Source of the DNA: Chrysochromulina parva
Lineage: Eukaryota; Haptophyta; Prymnesiales; Chrysochromulinaceae
Assembly (NCBI GenBank): GCA_002887195.1
Contig: PJAB01000003.1
Coordinates: 17,833 to 81,832, forward strand
Reading direction: 5' to 3'
DNA length: 64,000 bases
This document shows, piece by piece, positions 28,432 to 37,777 of the stretch (its first letter is position 1; every line of letters begins with the position of its first letter). Both the position numbers and the translations under genes were made by a program. The notes beneath the pieces were generated by a model that worked only from the letters and a program-made list of their open reading frames with translations, did not search any database and had not been told where the DNA came from.

Positions 28432-31400
28432 TCATCGCTTCGCCGCCTTAGCAGCAAGTACGAGCCCCGAGACCACCGCAAGGCTGCTGGCGGCCACAAG
28501 GCCTCCGAGGAAGGCACTCACAGCCGACAGCTTCTCTTCCTCGAGTCTCCGCTGGCGCATCGGGCTCGGCAGAACCGAAGCGTTGCCATCCAACGTGGAT
28601 GGCTGCTCGGTCGGCGGCGCACGGCGCGCGTTGGCAGGTTGCCCGGCCGCGATGACCGTCTTGCCCGTTGGCGAGAGAAGGTCGATAGGGCCCGTGACGG
28701 GCGTCACCTGCAGCCGATCTAGGCCCTTTGCCAACACATGGTTCGCTGCTTCGAGGAGAGCCTCGTCCGAGTCCACCACGATTCGATCGCCGTCATCGTC
28801 CGTGTACACGATGCCGCGCAGATCGTCGACGTGACCTTCGAGCTTGGCGGCGAGCGCGGCTTGGAGTGGTGACCACCCATCGGCGGGCGTGCAGTGCACC
28901 CGGTAGAAATGACCTTGCTCGTCCTGCAGCTTGATGAGGAGCATGCCCACGCGCCTCGACTTGGGACTCTCAAACGACGCGGCCCGGACGATGCGGCGCG
29001 GCAGGGCGGCGAGCGGCCGAGCGGCCACTCGGCCATCGGGCGATTTGAGTGGCGAGCGGCCGCAGACCATCGAGATCGAGTCCTCGGGCCGGATGTGCAT
29101 GCTGTCGTAATCCCCCTCCCTCTCGCGCCGTCCCCACTTGACAGGGCTGCCGAAGGCACCGAGGCTGCCGATGACCGAGCCCTCATCGTCCTCGGTCGCG
29201 ACCACCGAGCCTGGTGGGCGGTGGGCGGCGGAGCTTTCATCGAGCGCGGCCGCGGCGCCCCAGAACGCGTGCAGCTGCTGCGCGTCAGCTGAGCGCTCGA
29301 CGTGAGCGACACTCGCCTGCACCAGCTGGAGCACGTCGAGGAGGCACGTGGGTTGCTGCGTGCTTGGATCGAGGAGCAACACATGGCTACAACGTTCCGC
29401 CTGCAGCGAGTGGAGCGCATCGATGACCGAGCAATCCGCTGAAGTGATGAATGGCCCCTCGCCCGTGCACACGCTGCTCACCGTCGCGGCACCGAGCACC
29501 ACAGCATCCAGCTGAGCGTCGCTGATCACCGAGGGCAGTAGGGTACGCGGCGTGAGCAGCTCGTACCGCACGCCGTCCGCGGCGACTGCGGCGGCGCAGC
29601 GCTCGACGAGCACGGCCGTAACGCCCGGCAGGCTCAAAGCGGTCGCCGCATCACGTACGGTCGCATGATATGGAATGACGGCCGGCGGTTGCACGGCGAG
29701 GCTACCCAGGCTAGGGGCGAGCAGCGAGCGAAGCGCCGGCGCCAGCACGTCGACGTTCGAAGCTCCAGCGCCGCGGCTCACCGCATCGAGCAGCGCCTCG
29801 CCCGCAGCCTGCGCCCGTTCGGCGAGCACGAGCACGTCAAAGAGGCAGCGCTTCATGTCGAGGAGCGCCGGCGCGCCGCCCGGCACATCCACCGGTAGGT
29901 GGCGGAAGCGGTGTGCTGTCATGAGAGTGAACGCATTCGCCGCTGGGTCGGACGTCGTCACTACGTGCGGATTGGCCGTCATGACGTCCGCAGCACGGCA
30001 CGTGCGAGGATCCAGCCCCACCGCGATCACCTTGCGAGCGATGTCAGTAGCCGTCAGGATCCCGTAGCGCATCACCGAAGACACGCCTCCAGCTGTTGAG
30101 TCGCGAGGCACGAGGAGCGCGTCGGCGCGACCGTCCAGCATGCGCTGCGCCGCGTCGACGATCGTGGTCGTGGTCTCGACGCACACGGCCTTGGGGGGCT
30201 GGAGCTGCCCGACCGTCCGCCCGATCGCTGGCGCTGGCGGGAGAGGCGCCGCCGCTGCGTTGGCGCCCGCAGCTGTGGCCGCCGACAGGCTGCCAGTGGG
30301 CAGCATGGAGAGCGGCAAGATCGCGGGGAGGCATGCTGTGGCTGTCTCCGCCGCCGGTTGCTCAGCATAAGCTTTCTCCGCAGCAGCATGTTCCACCTCC
30401 GCCCTGAAGGCCACCAGTTGTTCGGCCTCCGCCAGTCGTTCGGCTTCCGTCCTCTCCACCGCCAGTCGCTCTGCCTCCGCTGCAGCTGCTTCGGCCGCCA
30501 GCCGCATCGCCACCACCTTCTCCGCAGCCCGTCGCTTCGCCTCACGGGCCCAGAACTCAAACGCGCGCTGGCTCGTGCGTGCGCGGATGCGCTGCTCGCG
30601 CCCCGCGACCACAGCCCGACCGAGGCGCCACCCCGTCTGCAGGGTGCTTGCAGCGGCGCCCCGGGACCGTGCCATGTAGGCCCGTGCTGCCCGCTGCAAG
30701 GCGCGGCACATGGCGTGCTTGTACAAAATCGCCCACCGCTCGACCGAACGAGCGAGCGGCTGACGCAGGAAGACCTTGGTGTGCCCCACCTGCCACAGCG
30801 CCTGTGGCTGCCCGAGCGTGTACGCGAGCTCATCGGCCACCAAGCGCGACCTCTCAGCGAGCTCCTCCGCGCCCGCCTCGGTCGGGACATTCAGGGACGA
30901 CGAGCGCGGGTGACGGATGAGCGGGGTGAAGCGAAACAGGAAGTCGCGAATGGACAGCCGGTACGCGAACGACTCCTTGCGGATGCGCACAGCCTCCATC
31001 ATGCCCGCACAGCGCAGCTGCAGCGTGCACGAGGCCTCGTCGAGCACCCACGGCTTGCGCTCACTGTTGCTCTTGATGCACCGCACGTATGCACAAGAGT
31101 TCCTTGCGGGACGTTCCTCATAGGGCGCTGCATCCTGCAACGCGCCCGACTCCGGCGCGGCGATGGCCTCGATGAGCTCGTGCAGCTGCGTGCGGAACTG
31201 CTCGCCCACAGATTCCTGGCGCAGCTTCCCCTTGCGTTTGCGCGCGAACGACGGGCTCCGCCGAATGACGTGCTCGGCCGCAGCAGTCGTCGGGACGGCG
31301 GCCGCAGCCTCTGGGAAGCCGCCGAGGACGAGGTGCAGGTTGGCCTTCAGCCACGGGTTGGTTGCCTCGGCGAGGAGCTCCTGCACGTCGGGCCCGAGGC

Positions 31401-33180
31401 TCTCAAAATTCTTGCGCGAGAAGCCGCGCACGTCGTAGCACACCTCGCCAGCGTAGTGCACGAGGGCGAACGACGTGGCCGAATGCAGCTTGGGGCGCAC
31501 GTAGCTTGGGTGGCCCAGCTTTGAGGCGAAGGCGGTGTGGAGCTGCTGAAGCATCTGGGTGTCGGCCTCCTCGCCGCCCGTACGCCACGTGGCATCGTCG
31601 AGGCTCGCAAGAATCCCCGGAACGCCGCGGGGCCGCCCCTCGATGAGCTCGAGGGTCGGTTGGTTGTCCACCCATTCGATCTCCTTCCACTCGATTCCCT
31701 CGCGCAAGTACTCTTTCTGTTCGAGCTCGAAGATGTGCAAGTTGAAGAGGTGCTGCAGCTTCTCGTTTGCGTAGTTGATCAGGAGCTGCTCGAACGAGTT
31801 GGTGCCGAGCGACTCGAACCCGTAGATGTCGAGCACCGCCACGCAGCTCCGTCGTGGCTCGCTCGTCGGGGCGGTGCAGGGCTCGCCGCCGCCCCTGATG
31901 GTCGAATTGAGCTGCTCGACGAGCCACTCGAACACGCCGTTGTACAGCGCCCTCGCTAGGGCGTCACGAGAGTCGTGCGCCTGCTGGATGCTCTGCTCCT
32001 TGAGCACGACGTTCTGGTTGCGCACAGCCAGCCGGCGACGGCAGATGGCCGTTGAGAGAGCGGCGGGCGTCACGCCGAGCAGGGCGGCGAGTGTCGACGA
32101 GGCGTCCTCGTCGTTTGGTGCGCATCCTTCGCCGCTCACACTGGGGCTGCCTTGGCCGCTGGCAGCCGCCTTTTTGGTTGCAAAGGTGAGGTTACCCAGA
32201 TGGAGGACGGCGCTGAGGATCAGCCATAGCTGCTCGCGCGCCTCGGCAGCCACGCCGATGACATCGAGGCACGTCGAGGTGTTGCCAAAGGTGATGACGG
32301 CCGCGCTCACCTCGGCGCCCCCCCAGCCGCTCGGATCACTGGAAAGATAGGTCAGGTCCTTCGGCTCTTTCCACGGAAGTGCCTGCTGCAGCGCCGGTGG
32401 CAGCCGTGGACTGGCCGCGAGGAGCTGGTACAGGATGTGGAAGTTACGCTCGCCTCGCGGAGGCGTCGAGATGCGGGTTCGCTCAAGCAGGTAGTTTATG
32501 ATGCGTGCGCCGGCGATGCGCGAGCCACTGCCGCCGGCGAAGCTGATCTCGATGAGCTTCCCGAAGCGCGACGAGTTGTCGTTGCGCAGTGTGCGCGCGT
32601 TGCCGAAAGCCTCGAGCAGAGGGTTGGCCTGCAGCACACGCTCGCGCAGTATGGCGGCACGCGCATCGAGATCCACTAAATCGCCTGACGCAGCGACGAG
32701 ATACGTGAGGATGATCTTGGTCGCCTCCGTCTTGCCCGCACCACTCTCACCCGAGATGACGATGGTATGCCGCGTTCCAGCGGCTGCGCGCTCCATTGCT
32801 GCATGCGCGCTGGCAGCAGCCTCGTAAAGATGGGGTGGCAGAGGATCGGCGCCGCTCTCACTGCCCGTGGCGCGTGCGCGGTAGCGCTTCATGACGTCGG
32901 TACTATACAGGGTCGGCGACCAACAGTACGGGTTCAATGCGAGCGTGATCGTGCCCGCTCGTGTGTACACCCGGTTCTTCTCAGTGAAGCGCGAGGCGAG
33001 AGACGCAACGATGCTCTGTTCGGAGAGATCGTCGAGGTGCAAGAGATTGTCCGTGGAGAGTGGCGCGAGAGCCTCGCGAGTCGCCTTGCTGGCCGCCAGC
33101 GAACGGGCGAGCAGCACGGGAGAGTTTCTCTTCTCCATTCGATTCGTCTCCTCCATTTGAATTCGCGATTTCACACTCAT
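28432..33180 (-). CDS. Myosin motor fused to a CBS-CBS-PB1 tail with C-terminal membrane anchor
   Basis: A 1,582-residue single ORF. Motor: P-loop GESGAGKT (about 143-150), switch I NDNSSRFGK (about 205), switch II DIYGFE (about 452), then one or two IQ-like motifs (about 830-860, around ALQRAARAYMAR) and an Ala/Glu-rich helix that may be a short coiled coil. Tail: two CBS pairs (about 985-1330; for example VCVETTTTIVDAAQRMLDG and RFRHLPVDVPGGAPALLDM), a PB1 domain (about 1408-1495, with the acidic loop YTDDDGDRIVVDSDE), and a final hydrophobic helix (about 1550-1577) followed by KR. CBS pairs bind adenylates, PB1 mediates dimerisation, and CBS-CBS-PB1-TM proteins exist alone in plants and fungi. 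The fusion suggests a membrane-anchored, nucleotide-sensing motor. A second Met at residue 9 is an alternative start. Confidence 0.85.
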   Translation of the reverse strand: MSVKSRIQMEETNRMEKRNSPVLLARSLAASKATREALAPLSTDNLLHLDDLSEQSIVASLASRFTEKNRVYTRAGTITLALNPYCWSPTLYSTDVMKRYRARATGSESGADPLPPHLYEAAASAHAAMERAAAGTRHTIVISGESGAGKTEATKIILTYLVAASGDLVDLDARAAILRERVLQANPLLEAFGNARTLRNDNSSRFGKLIEISFAGGSGSRIAGARIINYLLERTRISTPPRGERNFHILYQLLAASPRLPPALQQALPWKEPKDLTYLSSDPSGWGGAEVSAAVITFGNTSTCLDVIGVAAEAREQLWLILSAVLHLGNLTFATKKAAASGQGSPSVSGEGCAPNDEDASSTLAALLGVTPAALSTAICRRRLAVRNQNVVLKEQSIQQAHDSRDALARALYNGVFEWLVEQLNSTIRGGGEPCTAPTSEPRRSCVAVLDIYGFESLGTNSFEQLLINYANEKLQHLFNLHIFELEQKEYLREGIEWKEIEWVDNQPTLELIEGRPRGVPGILASLDDATWRTGGEEADTQMLQQLHTAFASKLGHPSYVRPKLHSATSFALVHYAGEVCYDVRGFSRKNFESLGPDVQELLAEATNPWLKANLHLVLGGFPEAAAAVPTTAAAEHVIRRSPSFARKRKGKLRQESVGEQFRTQLHELIEAIAAPESGALQDAAPYEERPARNSCAYVRCIKSNSERKPWVLDEASCTLQLRCAGMMEAVRIRKESFAYRLSIRDFLFRFTPLIRHPRSSSLNVPTEAGAEELAERSRLVADELAYTLGQPQALWQVGHTKVFLRQPLARSVERWAILYKHAMCRALQRAARAYMARSRGAAASTLQTGWRLGRAVVAGREQRIRARTSQRAFEFWAREAKRRAAEKVVAMRLAAEAAAAEAERLAVERTEAERLAEAEQLVAFRAEVEHAAAEKAYAEQPAAETATACLPAILPLSMLPTGSLSAATAAGANAAAAPLPPAPAIGRTVGQLQPPKAVCVETTTTIVDAAQRMLDGRADALLVPRDSTAGGVSSVMRYGILTATDIARKVIAVGLDPRTCRAADVMTANPHVVTTSDPAANAFTLMTAHRFRHLPVDVPGGAPALLDMKRCLFDVLVLAERAQAAGEALLDAVSRGAGASNVDVLAPALRSLLAPSLGSLAVQPPAVIPYHATVRDAATALSLPGVTAVLVERCAAAVAADGVRYELLTPRTLLPSVISDAQLDAVVLGAATVSSVCTGEGPFITSADCSVIDALHSLQAERCSHVLLLDPSTQQPTCLLDVLQLVQASVAHVERSADAQQLHAFWGAAAALDESSAAHRPPGSVVATEDDEGSVIGSLGAFGSPVKWGRREREGDYDSMHIRPEDSISMVCGRSPLKSPDGRVAARPLAALPRRIVRAASFESPKSRRVGMLLIKLQDEQGHFYRVHCTPADGWSPLQAALAAKLEGHVDDLRGIVYTDDDGDRIVVDSDEALLEAANHVLAKGLDRLQVTPVTGPIDLLSPTGKTVIAAGQPANARRAPPTEQPSTLDGNASVLPSPMRQRRLEEEKLSAVSAFLGGLVAASSLAVVSGLVLAAKAAKR
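33163..33180 (-). promoter_or_regulatory. 18-nt element shared with the DCN1-like gene upstream region
   Basis: The 18 bases that form the first six codons of the myosin ORF (minus strand ATGAGTGTGAAATCGCGA) recur exactly at 48177-48194, also on the minus strand, 38 bases before the DCN1-like start codon. An 18-mer match is unlikely by chance in a window this size. It may be a core-promoter or leader element, in which case myosin translation may start at a later Met. Confidence 0.35.
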
Positions 33181-33300
33181 GCAAGAAACAAAGAGCCAAG
33201 ATTCGTCAAAATAGTTCTGATAGATGACAGAGCCTATGCTAGGAGAGGTACAAGTTCAGGAAGCGATTGAGAACAACTGAGTCCCGCCAGGAGGAGAATC

Positions 33301-35751
33301 CTACGACTCCGACTGGGCTGCCGCGCGTTTCGCCTGGTGTCTCTCGGCACGACGTGCCTTGCGCTCGGAGCGGTCCGCCTTGCGCTCGGCTTTGTCAAAG
33401 CCGAAGGCGCTGTACAGCCCATCGCTCATAAAGGCGCCCTTGTACTCGACCTTATCACGCACAGCGCACACAAAGAGCGTGTCAAGCGCGCACGAGAAGA
33501 CGAGTGCAAACGAGCTCGCGATCACGTAGGCCGCAAGGGCCGTGATGAGCGCGGGGTACATGGGCTCAGGGTTGCCGAGCCGCTCGAGGTGCGCGTGGCA
33601 AATCCACGTACAGAAGACGGTGATGCCGGCGGTCTGGATGAGCCCGAGTACCACGCGCACAAACGTGTTGAGCGCGAGCTGCGCGGGCTGTGAGGTGATG
33701 AGCCCGAACGTTTTGATGCACGCGCTGCAGAAGCTCGAGCCCTGGAGCGCCACGTAGATGTAGCAGTAGTTGGTGATGAACTTGAGCGACTTTTCGAAGC
33801 AGTACAGGCAGCACTTGACGCATTTGATGGCCAACATGAGCGCCGCGTTCGTCTCCTGCAGCTTTTTCGTCTGCCTGTCGACAAGCTCGAGCAGGATGCG
33901 CACGAGCTGCACGAGCGCGATGAGAAAGGAGCCAAAGAGGATCGTGCCCAGGTGGTAGCGCACCACGCGCGTGAGCGATTGAACAAGCGGCGCGCGCGAC
34001 CGCAGCTTGGCGTCGCGCCGGAAAAAGTACCAGTCGGAAAAGGCGCCCGAGAGCGTTGTCCATCCGATGTTCCGGACCGTCTCCATCGTCCACAGGATGC
34101 CGAAGAGGAAGTAGACGTACGCCCCGTTTTGGACCGATAGGTAGGAGCCCAAATCGATCGTGACCGGCAAGTCCTCGTTGATGACGAGCGCTTGGGAATA
34201 GGTCGAGTGCGCAGTCAGAGCGGAGCTCGTGGTGAAGTGGGCGAGCTCGAGGTGCGCCGTGCCAAGGAAGAGCAACCCGACCACCAAGTATATGAGCAGC
34301 GGGAGCTGTGCACCGAGCACTGCGAGCGGCAAGGCCATCGCAGCGGGCTGGTCCGCCAGCACGCCGCATGCCTCCTTGATGAGGGCGACAGCAATGCGGA
34401 TCTTCTTGCGCGCGAGACACATGGCGACCATGTAGAGGACAGCGACGGTCAGGGCGACCCACGCGCTGATCGTGTACAGCATCGGGTTCTCGGAGGCGGC
34501 GGCATTGCTTAGCTCATTGACTTCAGTGGGCACGAGCCTCACCAAGGCCCCAGCGGCCTGGTTCGCTTGCTCGGCTGTCGCGGCGAAGGCGGACGCGAGG
34601 GCGTTCGCCGTCGCACACTCGTCGGACGGGAAGCCGCTGCCGTTCACGTCGCCCGAGCCAAAATCCCCTCTCACGTCGCCACTGCTGGCGTTGACGCACC
34701 TACTGCCAAGCGTGCTGTTGATGCCACCAAGCTGGCTTCCAAGCTGGTCTAAGACGGCTGCGAGCTCGCCCGAGATGGCAAAGAGGTAGAACGCGAGTGC
34801 GAAGAGCGCAATGCCGATGCACACAATTGCCAAGTAAACGACCACGCCTGCCAAGAAGCGCAGCAGAAGCAGCCAAGCAAGGCCGAGGAAGACGGGTAAG
34901 CCTAGGCCATATCCGATGATCACGTCTCTTGCATCGAGGATCGCATCCACGAGGCGCTGGCCGGCGCCCATGTAGCTAGAGAGCTTATCCGTGAGCGGCG
35001 ACGGACGCATAGGTGCGAGTTGGTCCACTTCGACGTGCTGGTACTTGACCTCGCACCGAAACTGATCCGCCACAGAGTTGATCAGCCAGAGCGATGGGAA
35101 CCGTTCGTCGCATACCATCCACGGATTCGTCACGTTGTTGCACGGCGGGTAGACGCACTTGTCGGGATCGCGCGACGCTGCGGTGCCGCTGGTCGGTATG
35201 CATCTATTCATCACGGAGATCGTGGGCAGGACGGCGAAGTAAAACGCCGAGCCGCCCGCCTCAGTGTACTGCTCCACCGTACCGTAATCGTGCACCATGC
35301 ACCGGCTGGCGTCGCCGAAGCATACGGTAGGGTCGCGGACGGAAGGGCAAGACGCGACACACAGGCCGTAAAAGACCACCTTCCACGGCTGGACCGCAGC
35401 AACGTCGGCCTGCTCGAGCGCGTCCTGGTCCATCCGCGGATAGAAGGTTTTGGGCAGATGAGACATTCTGCCGCGGCCACACCGGTTACCGAGGTAGTCG
35501 GCTCCGAACATGATTGAATATGGGTCGCCGACCGTGCACGAGAGGTATGTGAGATAAGCCATTCCCAAGGCGAAGGCCACAAAGAGGATGAGGCAGCAAA
35601 AATCCGTGCAATGCCTCCGGCGCAGCGCCTTCGGAGCGTTTTCGGGCCCGATGTCCGTGTCTTCGGCCTTGTCACCCCCATCTTCAGGCGCGACCCGGCT
35701 CCGCGAGCCGTCGGCCGGCATTGGATGGCCGTTTGCTTCTGTACTCTTCAT
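33301..35751 (-). CDS. Choline transporter-like protein (SLC44/CTL family)
   Basis: An 816-residue multi-pass membrane protein. The N-terminal cytosolic segment leads into the family opening, RHCTDFCCLILFVAFALGMAY (TM1, about 52-72), followed by the large Cys-rich outer loop with ASCPSVRDP and several further Cys pairs. About nine more hydrophobic segments follow. The conserved C-terminal CTL core is present (GTILFGSFLIALVQLVRILL, then a Cys-rich KCVKCCLYCFEKSLKFI stretch with NCYIYVALQG, and a Ser/Cys pair). Family members move choline or ethanolamine across plasma, mitochondrial or endomembranes for phospholipid synthesis. The C-terminus is rich in Lys/Arg/Glu. It is divergent from the next gene, with 120 bases between start codons. 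Confidence 0.88.
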   Translation of the reverse strand: MKSTEANGHPMPADGSRSRVAPEDGGDKAEDTDIGPENAPKALRRRHCTDFCCLILFVAFALGMAYLTYLSCTVGDPYSIMFGADYLGNRCGRGRMSHLPKTFYPRMDQDALEQADVAAVQPWKVVFYGLCVASCPSVRDPTVCFGDASRCMVHDYGTVEQYTEAGGSAFYFAVLPTISVMNRCIPTSGTAASRDPDKCVYPPCNNVTNPWMVCDERFPSLWLINSVADQFRCEVKYQHVEVDQLAPMRPSPLTDKLSSYMGAGQRLVDAILDARDVIIGYGLGLPVFLGLAWLLLLRFLAGVVVYLAIVCIGIALFALAFYLFAISGELAAVLDQLGSQLGGINSTLGSRCVNASSGDVRGDFGSGDVNGSGFPSDECATANALASAFAATAEQANQAAGALVRLVPTEVNELSNAAASENPMLYTISAWVALTVAVLYMVAMCLARKKIRIAVALIKEACGVLADQPAAMALPLAVLGAQLPLLIYLVVGLLFLGTAHLELAHFTTSSALTAHSTYSQALVINEDLPVTIDLGSYLSVQNGAYVYFLFGILWTMETVRNIGWTTLSGAFSDWYFFRRDAKLRSRAPLVQSLTRVVRYHLGTILFGSFLIALVQLVRILLELVDRQTKKLQETNAALMLAIKCVKCCLYCFEKSLKFITNYCYIYVALQGSSFCSACIKTFGLITSQPAQLALNTFVRVVLGLIQTAGITVFCTWICHAHLERLGNPEPMYPALITALAAYVIASSFALVFSCALDTLFVCAVRDKVEYKGAFMSDGLYSAFGFDKAERKADRSERKARRAERHQAKRAAAQSES

Positions 35752-35871
35752 AATGAATACACTTCCCCCTAACGTTTGGAGCGAGATGACAACTTGGACA
35801 TCGAAACGGCCAGGCCGCTCTTATTTCCCACGTTTCTTACGACCTGCGAAGTTTCGGCACCCTTCTCTGTC

Positions 35872-36326
35872 ATGATGTCTCGTCTGATCTCGAGCTTGGT
35901 GGTGCTTCTCGCGGTGAGCGCATCGGCATTCACGCTCCCCGCGGCCACACGCAGCGCCACTACGCAGACGCGCACGACGACGCCCAAGGCCGTGTTGAAC
36001 GAATTTCCACTCACTCTGCTCGCTGAGATCGTCGATACCACTGGTGAGCGTGTCTACGGTGCCGTGGATGCGCCTGGGTGGGTGATTCCGGTCGGTGGTG
36101 CCCTGGCCATCGCGACGGCTCTGCTGCCTGTCCTGCTGGCACCAGGTGAGCAGGCGTTCCAGCGGCAGCAGGGTGATGAGAAGAAGGTGAAGAATGAGTT
36201 TGGCAACAACATTTTCAAGTGCGTGTGGCCTCGAACCCCGAAGCTCTGGCTTCCGCCCTGCCCTCTCCTCATAATCTGACCTATTGGTCGACCATCGAGT
36301 CGCGCCTGAACAGCAAGCGCAAGTGA
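35872..36326 (+). CDS. Plastid-targeted single-pass thylakoid-type protein with ASAF cleavage motif
   Basis: Two exons, 35872-36218 and 36314-36326, joined over a 95-nt intron (GTGCGT...AACAG), giving a 119-residue protein that ends NNIFNKRK. The N-terminus is a signal peptide (SRLISSLVVLLAVSASAF) with the ASAF motif, where Phe is the first residue after cleavage; this is the plastid signature of red-lineage complex algae. A Thr/Arg-rich transit stretch follows. The mature part has one membrane segment (WVIPVGGALAIATALLPVLL) flanked by conserved-looking polar tails. It resembles small thylakoid membrane proteins, but I cannot name a family. A second ATG at 35875 would shorten it by one residue. 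Confidence 0.72.
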
Positions 36327-36744
36327 AATGGCCCTCTCCCGGGTGCGACATTCGTATGCTCCCTCACGCTTGCCAGGCCCCTGCCCTGATCGCTGATGTG
36401 GAACATGGAAAAGGCGTCGCCACATACGCTGCGATCGTCCATGGTAGAATGGGTTGCATTTGGTGACCGGTCCCATACCTAGCGCTCGCAATGCCTCCAT
36501 CGGGTTGACCTGCCCCCACGAGATGCGCGTCTGCGCGTACAGTCTACACTCTACTGTGGTGTGTCAGCGGTTGGGCCAACGCCGGCGTAAATTCAGTGTA
36601 CTGAGGTTCCGGGCCGGCCGAGAGCAAAACACTGCAGAGGAAGGGAAAGAAATGCAAAAGATTCTTCTCAAAACTGTTTAGTGTGGGTATGAACCCTTAC
36701 TTTCACACTCGACGGTCCGCTGAAGGTGTCCGCGTGGCTTCAAC
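36327..36744. other. Intergenic region, no gene seen
   Basis: 418 bases between two plus-strand genes. No ORF here has protein-like composition. It should contain the GAR1 promoter and 5' UTR. Confidence 0.5.
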
Positions 36745-37534
36745 ATGGGCTTCGGAGGTGCGTGTGCGCCGAGCACGGGACGGAACGTCGGTTGCCCATG
36801 CGCTCGTACTCAGCTCTCTCGTGTGTTGTCTCACACACATCCCTTCGCAGGCCGTGGCAAAGGTGAAGGCAAAGGCGGCGGCAAAGGAAAAGGGGGTGGG
36901 GGCTTTTACTCTGAGGGACCTCCCGACTCGGTCGTCGAGATGGGCATCTTCCAGCACTCGTGCGAAGGCGACCTAGTTGTCAAATCAACGAACGATAAGG
37001 TGCGCTAGAGCTCCGGCGGCGCGGCTCTGGTGGTGCGTTTTGCAGCGGGCTGACCCCATGTACGGCAAACCCGGCGCGGCAGGTGCCATATTTCAACGCA
37101 CCGATCTATCTAGAAAACAAACGCGACGTGGGCAAGGTGAGCTCTCCTGCTCTCGCGAGTCCGCACTGCACGCGACGCGTAAGCAAATGGCTGTCTCATT
37201 GTGCCTTCCCCCGCAGGTCGATGAGATCTTTGGCACGATTCAGGAGCTGCTCTTCAGCGTCAAGCCCGCCACGGGCATGGAGGCGACCTCGTTCAAGGCG
37301 GGCGACAAGCTCTACATCAATCCTGAGAAACTGCTCCCTCTGCAGCGCTTCCTCCCGCAGCCCAAGGGCGCCGGCGGCGGTGGCGCTAAGGGCAAAGGCG
37401 GTGGCGGAAAGGGGATCGGAAAGGGGTTCGGAAAGGGCAAAGGCGGAAAGGGCAAAGGCGATGGCAAGGGCAAAGGCGGCAAGGGTGGCAAAGGCAGCCC
37501 AGGGAAGGGCAAGGGTGGCAAGGGCAAGGGATGA
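36745..37534 (+). CDS. GAR1: H/ACA snoRNP protein GAR1 (four exons, 13-nt first coding exon)
   Basis: Exons 36745-36757, 36851-36999, 37083-37136 and 37217-37534; introns of 93, 83 and 80 nt, all GT-AG (donors GTGCGT, GTGCGC and GTGAGC). Splicing gives 177 residues in the exact GAR1 order: a short Gly/Arg-rich start, [38 protein letters not shown], then [19 protein letters not shown] and [13 protein letters not shown], ending in a Gly/Lys-rich (GKGG) tail. GAR1 is a core protein of H/ACA particles, which guide rRNA pseudouridylation and telomerase RNA maturation. The first coding exon is only ATG plus ten bases (MGFG plus one base), so it is easily missed. The tail has GKG repeats rather than the usual RGG. 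Confidence 0.92.
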
Positions 37535-37777
37535 GTACGGCAGAGCGAGAGAGCGAGCCCCGGGGCCCGAGGATTCGCTCCTGGTCCATAGGGAGTTACC
37601 TGTACAATGGCGATGCGCGATGGAACTGGGAGCGAAAAACGTGCAACCTCAACACAGCACGACCACACCACGCACACCACCGGCCGATTGACGAAACAAT
37701 AACACGTGAACGTGAAGTGCGCGCATGAGCTCGCGCGATCACCGACACTTCAACGAAGAAACACTCATCGCTCGCTC

